This document shows positions 51,035 to 57,461 of a stretch of 57,461 nt of DNA, piece after piece. How positions within the stretch are numbered: the stretch's first letter is position 1; each line of letters starts with the position of its first letter. Both the position numbers and the translations under genes were made by a program. The stretch covers positions 1 to 57,461 of the forward strand of contig FR883390.1 of NCBI GenBank assembly GCA_000435835.1, in the 5' to 3' direction. The stretch comes from Clostridium sp. CAG:221 (lineage in GTDB: Bacteria; Bacillota; Clostridia; Clostridiales; Clostridiaceae). The notes below the pieces were generated by a model. That model saw only the letters and a list, made by a program, of their open reading frames with translations. It was not told where the DNA came from and made no database searches.

Positions 51035-52354
51035 TTAATGATTATTTTTATGATGATTGTAAATATAAAATGGAATCCCTGCAAGCATTAAAATGAATCC
51101 CCACATTACAGTTTCTGCACCTGAGCCATATATCGTCCATAATGTATAAACAAAAGCTATAAGTGGCACAAATGATTTCTTTATAAAACCTGTGAAAGTA
51201 ATTTTTTCACCTTTTTTAAATGAAAGCATTATTTCAGCAGCTACAGTTAATAAATATACTGGCAAGTACGATAATGTTGCTAGTATTGTTATAAACGTAA
51301 ATGATGATACCATGCTTTTTTGGTAATTCATTACAAGCAATATATTAACTAAAACAGAACCTATAATTATGGCATTTGCTGGTGTATCATACTTTGGATG
51401 TATCTTACCAAAGAATTTAGGGAATACTCCATCTTCTCCAGCTGCATAGGCTACACGCGCTGTAGACATAAGCCATCCTATAGTAGTACCTAAAATACAT
51501 ATAACAACAGCTGCAGTTAATGCCTTACCAATTGAGCTACCTAAAGCATTAGTTAAAATACTTGTTAATGGAGCGGAGCTCATTGCAAGCTCACTATTTG
51601 ACATTGCACCCATGCTGGCAACACTAATTAAAACATAAATTGCTGCAGTTATAATTATTCCATAGATAGTACTCTTCTTAACATTTTTTTCTGGATTCTT
51701 AATTTCACCTGCAGTCACTGTTGCACTTTCAAGACCAACAAATGCCCAAAGTGTTGAAGTTGCTGCCAATGGAATAGTATTTAATCCCTTTCCTTCTGGT
51801 ATTAATGGCACTATATTTGACATATCAAAATTAAGAAACGCTACAATAATAAACAATGCAAAAAATGCAATTTTAAATACTGTTACAAAGCTTTGTACTT
51901 TACCAGCTTGTTTAACACCCACAATATTAATTATTGTGAATATCCATAATACTGAACTAGTAAATATAATTGATATTAGTGGTTTATTTAATATAGGAAA
52001 TATGCTTGATGCATAACTTGCAACTGCTACTATTATGGCTGAATTTCCAATCCATGATCCATTCCAATAAAGCCAAGCACTTAAAAATCCAGCAAATTCA
52101 CCAAATGCAGTCTTTGTATATTGATATGCTCCACCTGTTTCAGGATATTTTGATCCCAAATTAGCAAACGAAACTGCTATTAATACTGAACCTATAGTGG
52201 TAATTATCCATGCTAGTATGGTGGCCATAGGTCCTGATACCTGCGCTAAAGTCGCTGGCAGCATAAATACACCTGAACCTATCATATTCCCACATACAAG
52301 CATAGTAGCCATAAATAGACTTATTTCTTTCTTTAGTCCTGCTCTATTTTCCAT
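51035..52354 (-). CDS. APC-superfamily amino-acid permease or antiporter
   Basis: About 439 residues from ATG 52354, chosen because GGAGG lies 5 bp upstream; an upstream in-frame ATG at 52414 has no ribosome binding site. Twelve helices. The substrate-binding turn is NMIGSGVFMLPATLAQ in helix 1, and AFVGLESATVTAGEIKNPEKNV in helix 6, features of the APA branch (AdiC, PotE, CadB, ArcD-like). Arginine, ornithine or polyamine exchange is typical for that branch, but no decarboxylase is next to it. Confidence 0.87.
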   Translation of the reverse strand: MENRAGLKKEISLFMATMLVCGNMIGSGVFMLPATLAQVSGPMATILAWIITTIGSVLIAVSFANLGSKYPETGGAYQYTKTAFGEFAGFLSAWLYWNGSWIGNSAIIVAVASYASSIFPILNKPLISIIFTSSVLWIFTIINIVGVKQAGKVQSFVTVFKIAFFALFIIVAFLNFDMSNIVPLIPEGKGLNTIPLAATSTLWAFVGLESATVTAGEIKNPEKNVKKSTIYGIIITAAIYVLISVASMGAMSNSELAMSSAPLTSILTNALGSSIGKALTAAVVICILGTTIGWLMSTARVAYAAGEDGVFPKFFGKIHPKYDTPANAIIIGSVLVNILLVMNYQKSMVSSFTFITILATLSYLPVYLLTVAAEIMLSFKKGEKITFTGFIKKSFVPLIAFVYTLWTIYGSGAETVMWGFILMLAGIPFYIYNHHKNNH

Positions 52355-52469
52355 ACTTTCCTCCGATTTTCTTTTGTTCATCATATCAGCTAATCTATAG
52401 CTGATTTCATCCATTAATTATTTAAGCAACATTTTAATAGAATGTCAAATATATTACCTATATTTTATA

Positions 52470-52868
52470 CTATTCTCTAAATGTGATTACTTTATTTAAA
52501 GTAAATTGCATTAATCCACTTATTGCTGTAGATATTAGTTTTGTTAAGCTCTCGCTGATATTTATGAAAATTACTCCATAATGTAAAAATACCATTGATA
52601 TGGACATTCCAATATAACCAATGATAAAAAAGTATCCTCCTCTTTTAACTAAGTTGTCAGCCTTTTTAAAGTTTATAAAAGTATTACAAATAAAGCTAAC
52701 TGTTAATCCACAATTAACTGATATAAAATTCGATACGTACATACTCAAATTAAAGTTTCTTAAGTAATTAAATATAACATTATCACTGCCTACTGCTACT
52801 ATCCCAATTAAAACATACATGACAAAATGCTTTATATCATCTTTTTCCTTAATACTATTGATAATCAT
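52470..52868 (-). CDS. GtrA-family membrane protein
   Basis: 132 residues, four helices, with the family segments HFVMYVLIGIVAVGSDNVIFNYL, FISVNCGLTVSFICNTFINF and LMQFTLNKVITFRE at the end. GtrA-like proteins flip or assist transfer of lipid-linked sugars in O-antigen or teichoic acid modification. No glycosyltransferase lies beside it, so it may work with one elsewhere. Confidence 0.9.
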   Translation of the reverse strand: MIINSIKEKDDIKHFVMYVLIGIVAVGSDNVIFNYLRNFNLSMYVSNFISVNCGLTVSFICNTFINFKKADNLVKRGGYFFIIGYIGMSISMVFLHYGVIFINISESLTKLISTAISGLMQFTLNKVITFRE

Positions 52869-52945
52869 CTTAATCTACCACCCTACCCATTTAGAAACAG
52901 TAAATACATTTTATACTATATTTTATAAAAATTAAAGTTTTTTAT

Positions 52946-52984
52946 AGTAATAAAGAGTTGATATTAAATCAACTCTTTATTACT
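52946..52984 (-). terminator. terminator of scrKB
   Basis: AGTAATAAAGAGTTGAT and its perfect complement (17 bp, ATTAA loop), directly after the scrB stop codon. Confidence 0.9.
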
Positions 52985-52987
52985 ATA

Positions 52988-54415
52988 CTAAATATTCCAT
53001 TTTCTTATTATAGCTGTGCCTTCACCTTCAAGAATAACATTTGTATCTAACATATCATTATAAACTCTACTAGTAAAAACTTCTTCACCATCATTAATAA
53101 ATATTTCTATAGATGAATTATCACTAAATATATCTATGCTTCTAAGATTGCTTATATAAGCAGCTCTTTCATTTCTTCCATAGCCACTCTTTCCTTGTGT
53201 AAGTTTAAATACACCTTCAACAAAGGATAATACACAATCTTCTCTGAATTTCATATTAAACTTATTACATTCCTCTAAGTCAACTCTTAATTCAAATGTA
53301 TTTCTATCTATGATATTTAAAACATCATTGCTATCTAAGGCTACTTTATTTTCAATTAAATCTTTTCTTAAAGTTTCTAATTCCTTTAATGGCAACTGAT
53401 ATAATTTATTATTAATTATCTTTAATTCTCTTGGAAGAGTTAATTGATGCTGCCAATAGTTTTCTACCGTTGGATTTTTATGTTCTACTGCATCAGGAAC
53501 TCCCATCCAACCAATCATTATTCTTCTACCTTTTGCATCTTCAAAAGTTTGAGGTGCATAGAAATCAAAGCCTCTATCCAGTTCTACGAACTGATCTAAC
53601 TTAAGTTCTTTTTTATCATTTACAAAATTTCCAAAAGCATAGCCACTTTGATAAACATTATTATATTTAAATCCATCAGCTTCTAATCCTTGTGGTGAAA
53701 ACATAAAGACAGTCTTACCATCTAAATAGAATAAATCTGGGCACTCCCACATATATCCCATATTTTCTTCTCCACCAGCTGGTACTGAATGTAGTGTCCA
53801 ATTATAAAGATCTACTGATTTATATAATAACACATATCCTTTATCATTCTTACCTCTAGCTCCAAGAACCATATAATAAATTCCATCCTCTTCCCAAACC
53901 TTTGGGTCTCTTACATGAAGTGACATATCTTCTGGAAAATCTGAATTTCTTAAAAGAATCTTCTTTTCTGAAAACTCTATTCCATCTTTACTTGTAACTA
54001 ATATTACATTTTGTTCTCTTCCTGTAAGTATATAATCATGATTTCCTTGATGCTTAACATTTCCTGTATAGAAGAAATACATTGTATCATCTTTTGCTAA
54101 TGCTGAACCAGAATAAACTCCATCCTTATCCTCTTCAATATCTGGATATATGGCAATATCTCTTTCTTCAAAATGCACTAAATCCTTAGATACATAATGT
54201 CCCCAGAATTTCATGCCACCTTTAGCTTCTAAAGGTGAATATTGATAAAAGACATGGTATTGATCTTTGAACTGACAAAGTCCATTAGGATCGTTTATCC
54301 AACCAATTGGCGCCATTATATGATATTTACTTCTCCACTTATCTGAAAGCACCTTTGACATATTACTATTTATATGCTTTTTGATTTTTTGCTCATATTC
54401 CGCTCTAGTAATCAT
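52988..54415 (-). CDS. scrB: sucrose-6-phosphate hydrolase, GH32
   Basis: About 475 residues from ATG 54415 (GAGAGG 6 bp upstream; an in-frame GTG at 54430 overlaps scrK). GH32 five-bladed propeller with the nucleophile Asp in WINDPNG, the stabiliser in RDPKVW and the acid/base Glu in WECPDLF, then a C-terminal beta sandwich. It splits sucrose-6-phosphate, delivered by a PTS, into glucose-6-phosphate and fructose. Starts 4 bp after scrK stops, so the two are co-translated. The PTS permease is not in this window. Confidence 0.95.
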   Translation of the reverse strand: MITRAEYEQKIKKHINSNMSKVLSDKWRSKYHIMAPIGWINDPNGLCQFKDQYHVFYQYSPLEAKGGMKFWGHYVSKDLVHFEERDIAIYPDIEEDKDGVYSGSALAKDDTMYFFYTGNVKHQGNHDYILTGREQNVILVTSKDGIEFSEKKILLRNSDFPEDMSLHVRDPKVWEEDGIYYMVLGARGKNDKGYVLLYKSVDLYNWTLHSVPAGGEENMGYMWECPDLFYLDGKTVFMFSPQGLEADGFKYNNVYQSGYAFGNFVNDKKELKLDQFVELDRGFDFYAPQTFEDAKGRRIMIGWMGVPDAVEHKNPTVENYWQHQLTLPRELKIINNKLYQLPLKELETLRKDLIENKVALDSNDVLNIIDRNTFELRVDLEECNKFNMKFREDCVLSFVEGVFKLTQGKSGYGRNERAAYISNLRSIDIFSDNSSIEIFINDGEEVFTSRVYNDMLDTNVILEGEGTAIIRKWNI

Positions 54416-54419
54416 ATAT

Positions 54420-55391
54420 TTACCTCTCACTGATTTTTGCTAAAACTTCTTCTTTTAATGGTAATGCACCTATAGCACCTTTTTTACATACAGTTAAAGC
54501 TGCTGTAGCATTAGAGAAAGTTAATATTTCTTGCACTTTTTCTTCTGATAAAGTTACTAACTCCTCTAATGAATATTCACCTTCTGCCACTTGATATAAT
54601 AATGATCCAATAAATGAATCTCCTGCTCCTGTTGTATCTTGTGCTGAAACTTTAAATGAAGGTGAGAAAATAACTCTTTCCTTAGTAATAAATTCTGCTC
54701 CATTAGTTCCTTTTGTATATATTATAACTTTTACATCACCAGTTAATAAAGAATCTAAAGCTTCTTTTTCATCTTTTATACCAGTAATAAATTCCAACTC
54801 TTCATCACTTATCTTAACTATATTTGATAAAGGAAGAAATTCTAATATTGCCTTTCTGCAATCTTCAGGTTGTTTCCATAATGGTAATCTTACATTTGGA
54901 TCAAAGCTTATTAAGCATCCTTTTTCTTTGGCTATTTCTATAGCTCTTCTATGTGCTTCTTTAATTGGTGCATCTATTAAGCTTACTGAACAAAAATGTA
55001 ATATATCTCTTTCATTAAAGTCTTCTGAACAGATTTCTTCTGCACTTAATAGCATGTCTGCACTTGGATTTCTGTAGAATGAAAAATCTCTTTCTCCATC
55101 TTCTCTTAATGACACAAATGCTAATGCTGTATTAGCTTCTTTTGTTCTTGATATTCTTGAAACATCTACTCCTAAAGGCTTTACTTCATTTAATATTGCA
55201 TCACCAAATCCATCTTGTCCAAGCTTAGTAAGCATTTGTGATTTCCCGCCTAATTTAGCTACTGCTGCCGCAACATTTAATGGTGCTCCTCCAGGTACTC
55301 TTAAAAAGTTTTCTACATTATTTAATGCTCTTCCTTTTTCATGTGGTATAAAATCAATTAAGGCTTCACCTATAGCTATTACTTTTTTCAT
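54420..55391 (-). CDS. scrK: fructokinase, PfkB family
   Basis: 323 residues. PfkB signature 1 around GGAPLNVAAAVAKLGG and signature 2 DTTGAGDSFIGSLL with the catalytic Asp of GAGD. It phosphorylates fructose released by ScrB. The start ATG has a strong AGGAGG about 8 bp upstream. First gene of scrK-scrB, behind a LacI-type operator. This is the ribokinase-type enzyme, not the ROK-type fructokinase of some Firmicutes. Confidence 0.93.
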   Translation of the reverse strand: MKKVIAIGEALIDFIPHEKGRALNNVENFLRVPGGAPLNVAAAVAKLGGKSQMLTKLGQDGFGDAILNEVKPLGVDVSRISRTKEANTALAFVSLREDGERDFSFYRNPSADMLLSAEEICSEDFNERDILHFCSVSLIDAPIKEAHRRAIEIAKEKGCLISFDPNVRLPLWKQPEDCRKAILEFLPLSNIVKISDEELEFITGIKDEKEALDSLLTGDVKVIIYTKGTNGAEFITKERVIFSPSFKVSAQDTTGAGDSFIGSLLYQVAEGEYSLEELVTLSEEKVQEILTFSNATAALTVCKKGAIGALPLKEEVLAKISER

Positions 55392-55430
55392 ATTATTAAT
55401 CCTCCTTAAACAATCATTTACAAATATTAA

Positions 55431-55446
55431 TACATATTAATATGTA
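55431..55446. promoter_or_regulatory. 16-bp palindrome in the scrK leader
   Basis: A perfect 16-bp palindrome built on ACATATTAATATGT, between the GGGAACGTTCCC operator and scrK; in the AT-rich context it may simply be chance. Confidence 0.35.
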
Positions 55447-55457
55447 TATCTTAATAA

Positions 55458-55469
55458 GGGAACGTTCCC
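55458..55469. promoter_or_regulatory. LacI-type operator of scrKB
   Basis: GGGAACGTTCCC is a perfect 12-bp palindrome with the central CG typical of LacI/GalR-family operators, about 66 bp before scrK, and GC-rich against an AT-rich background. A ScrR-type sucrose repressor is the natural candidate, but no regulator gene is in the window. Confidence 0.75.
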
Positions 55470-55535
55470 ATCATCCTTAAAAAATATATTAATTCTAAAT
55501 ATATTATATATTGTAAAATAATTTTAGTCCACCTT

Positions 55536-55842
55536 TAAAATTGAAAAATCAATTTTAGTTAATCAGTGAATGTTGCTTCGCTTATTCACTTAGTTAAATA
55601 GCCATAAATGGCCAAAATTAATTAAGTCGAGCATATACTTTCAGTAATGCTCTAGTTAAGTCGTCACAAGTGACTAATTAAACACTTATATCGCTACGCT
55701 AATAAGCTAATTAAATTTTTGCATGCAAGCATGTAAAAATTTAAGGATAGAATTTCTACGAAATTCTTAAAAAATATATATTTCAGAAATTCCCTAAGGA
55801 ATTTCATCCTTAATTCATCATTCATAATTCATAATTCATAAT
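55536..55842. repeat. hairpin-chain repeat, copy B
   Basis: Successive inverted repeats: 55536-55557 (TAAAATTGA stem, AAAA loop), 55565-55590 (AGTGAAT/ATTCACT), 55601-55612 (GCCAT-AA-ATGGC), 55629-55652 (GAGCAT plus TACT inner stem), 55663-55674 (GTCAC-AA-GTGAC), 55685-55706 (CTTAT/ATAAG), 55711-55744 (16 bp, AA loop, one G-T), 55749-55767 (AGAATTTC/GAAATTCT), 55786-55805 (GAAATTCC/GGAATTTC), then the ATTCATAATTCAT tail. Same order as copy A with two extra hairpins (55601-55652). No ORF. Confidence 0.88.
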
Positions 55843-55874
55843 AAAAAAAGGACTCGCTAACGAGTCCATTTTTT
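55843..55874 (-). terminator. terminator of the NADH oxidase gene
   Basis: GGACTCG/CGAGTCC, 7-bp GC-rich stem with CTAA loop, T-run of seven on the minus strand. Confidence 0.9.
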
Positions 55875-55875
55875 A

Positions 55876-57207
55876 TTATAGAGCTTTAAGTGCTACTGCA
55901 TTTAATAAGCTCCATGGTTTATTATAGTGTGGTTGGAAGAAGAAGTCTGTCATTGCTAGTTCTTCTATTGTCATATTATTTTGTATAACAACTGATAAAG
56001 TATTCATAAATTGAGTTAAATCTATTTTAGAAATTATTTGTCCACCTAGAATTCTTCTTGTGTCTGCATCATAAACAATTTTTATTGTTGCAGGTTCATA
56101 AGTCGGCATAAACTCTGGTCTATAGTTATCAGTTAATGAAACTGTAGCAATATTCATTTTTGTTGTAGCCTTAGCTACTTCTTCAGTCATTCCTGTAGAA
56201 GCTATATTTTGCTCGTATATCTTTATTCCTGAAGTTCCTTGAGTTCCCATATACTTAAGTGTTGGCTTAACTATATTTCTAGCAACTAAAGTACCCATTC
56301 TTACTGCATTTGTAGCAAGTGGAATATATCTTGTATCTTTTGCAGGGTTGTATGTTACTACACAACAATCTCCAGCAGCAAATACATCTTCTCTGCTTGT
56401 TCTCATATATTCGTCTATTATTATAGCTCCATTTGGTAATGTATCTATTTTACCTTGAACTAATTTTGTATTAGGAGCAAATCCTATACATAATACTACT
56501 AAATCTCCTTGGTATGTTCCATTTTCAGTAACAACTTCTGTTACTTTTCCATTTTCACCATTAAATTTTTGAACCTTTTCTCCAAGTACTAATTTTACTC
56601 CTCTATCTGTAAATTCTTTTTCAGCTACATCTGTAAAGTCTTTATCTAGATATTTAGCCATTATTCTCTTTTCAGCATCTATTAATGTTACATTCTTTCC
56701 TTGCATTTCAAATGCTTCAACAAGTTCAACACCAATATATCCAGCACCTATAATAACAACATTCTTAGCATCTTTTGATTTTTCTATTATATTTAATGCA
56801 TGATCATGATTTTTACATAAAACTATGTTTTCTAATTCTCCACCTTCAAATTTTGGTACTATTGGCCATGACCCTAAAGTTAATACTAATTTATCATAAT
56901 TGTCTTCAAAAATTTCTTCTGTAATTAAGTTTTTAACTCTTAGAGTTTTATTTTCAAAATCTATATCTAAAACTTCATGCTTCATATTAGTTACAACACC
57001 TAACTTAGATAAATTTTCAGGTGAGTTATAGAAAAGGCTCTTAGTATCTTTTATTACTTTTCCAACATTTAATGCAATACCGCATGATAAAAATGATATA
57101 TTATCATTTTTTTCATATATTGTAATATCACTTTCTGGATGAAGCTCTTTTAAATTAACTACTGCTGCTGTTCCTGCATGTGTACATCCTACTACTACTA
57201 TTTTCAT
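55876..57207 (-). CDS. nox: NADH oxidase (CoA-disulfide reductase family)
   Basis: 443 residues, flavoprotein disulfide reductase fold. FAD site VVVGCTHAGTAAV at the start, redox Cys42 in SFLSCGIAL, NAD site VVIIGAGYIGVELVEAF (about 148-165), the second FAD motif DVFAAGDC and a C-terminal dimer domain with FFFQPHYNKPW. A single Cys42 is typical of water-forming NADH oxidases, which remove oxygen and regenerate NAD. Monocistronic, with a Rex-type box upstream, consistent with NADH/NAD control. CoA-disulfide reductase activity cannot be ruled out. Confidence 0.93.
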   Translation of the reverse strand: MKIVVVGCTHAGTAAVVNLKELHPESDITIYEKNDNISFLSCGIALNVGKVIKDTKSLFYNSPENLSKLGVVTNMKHEVLDIDFENKTLRVKNLITEEIFEDNYDKLVLTLGSWPIVPKFEGGELENIVLCKNHDHALNIIEKSKDAKNVVIIGAGYIGVELVEAFEMQGKNVTLIDAEKRIMAKYLDKDFTDVAEKEFTDRGVKLVLGEKVQKFNGENGKVTEVVTENGTYQGDLVVLCIGFAPNTKLVQGKIDTLPNGAIIIDEYMRTSREDVFAAGDCCVVTYNPAKDTRYIPLATNAVRMGTLVARNIVKPTLKYMGTQGTSGIKIYEQNIASTGMTEEVAKATTKMNIATVSLTDNYRPEFMPTYEPATIKIVYDADTRRILGGQIISKIDLTQFMNTLSVVIQNNMTIEELAMTDFFFQPHYNKPWSLLNAVALKAL

Positions 57208-57245
57208 TTTCTATTCCTCCAAATTATAAATTTTCTTAATCAATT

Positions 57246-57263
57246 TTGTTTATTAATTAACAA
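57246..57263. promoter_or_regulatory. Rex-type redox operator upstream of nox
   Basis: The 18-mer TTGTTTATTAATTAACAA matches the Rex consensus TTGTTAANNNNTTAACAA with one mismatch, 39 bp before the nox start codon. Rex leaves DNA when NADH/NAD is high, which would induce the oxidase. Confidence 0.82.
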
Positions 57264-57461
57264 TGATTATCCTTAGATATAGATTACTCTTTTTTTTTTA
57301 TTTTGTAAATACCTATCTTTAGTTTTTTATTTAAAATTTTTTTTATGCATTTTCTTGATTTATTAAGAATTTAAACGTTTTTATATATTTTTTAACTTAA
57401 CTAACTTTTCTGTTAAATTATTATCATTTAACCATTACTTACCTGTACTTTTTTATTTTTT
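57264..57461. other. AT-rich non-coding end of the window
   Basis: Very AT-rich with long T-runs; no ORF, RNA or repeat copy that I can support. It should contain the nox promoter on the minus strand, but no hexamer pair stands out. Confidence 0.4.

Overview
The window reads as a chromosomal piece of a low-GC, spore-forming Firmicute, most likely Clostridium sensu stricto. The grounds are very AT-rich DNA, strong AGGAGG-type ribosome binding sites, many perfect stem-loop terminators, a SAM-I (S-box) leader, Fur-, Rex- and CtsR-type operators, a SpoVD/SpoVE-like pair and a spore photoproduct lyase relic. Most genes lie on the minus strand, so replication probably runs right to left here. I see no phage, transposase, CRISPR array or rRNA. 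One tRNA-Arg(TCT) is cut by the left edge.

Layout. 1-13.6 kb: tRNA-Arg and its promoter, a hairpin-chain repeat, an MFS exporter, clpB, an AraC regulator with a glycosidase-like C-terminus, two tandem HTH-TPR regulators, a tiny membrane protein, an RNase H-like protein, a DUF1232 protein and a second FtsH. 13.6-24.6 kb: an amidase-like protein without its active-site residues, the metNIQ methionine transporter under a SAM riboswitch, a YlxP-like protein, a CymR-like Rrf2 regulator next to a TcyP-like cystine symporter, an FtsW/SpoVE-PBP pair and a HAD phosphatase. 24.6-30.6 kb: a Fur-controlled yclNOPQ siderophore transporter, then a sensor kinase whose response regulator has lost its 5' end. 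30.8-38.3 kb: a complete ten-gene histidine operon, hisZGDCBHAFIE, behind one strong promoter with a palindrome at its start. 38.4-43 kb: a decay zone with a broken spermidine synthase, a frameshifted FAD oxidoreductase and a photoproduct lyase relic, between intact YibE/F, PspC and PAP2 genes. 43-52.9 kb: a Cys/Tyr-rich 12-residue repeat protein, an LCP enzyme, an AlaX editing enzyme, a PH-domain protein, DUF975, an ArsC/Spx-like protein, a TPR protein, an AI-2E-family membrane protein, an amino-acid permease and GtrA. 53-57.5 kb: scrK-scrB sucrose genes behind a LacI-type operator, a second hairpin-chain repeat and an NADH oxidase behind a Rex-type box.

The most unusual signal is a dispersed repeat made of consecutive short hairpins. 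The two long copies (116-366 and 55536-55842) differ by paired substitutions that keep stems intact, so base pairing appears to be maintained. A third copy of its 3' module, with imperfect terminal inverted repeats, sits inside the P3 loop of the metNIQ SAM riboswitch and roughly doubles the aptamer length while leaving the conserved core readable. A related palindrome plus AT-rich tail follows ftsH2.

Functionally the window holds nutrient acquisition (methionine, cystine, iron-siderophore, sucrose), histidine synthesis, protein quality control (ClpB, FtsH) and envelope or sporulation functions, each with a recognisable local control element. All calls come from reading the sequence; no database search was run.
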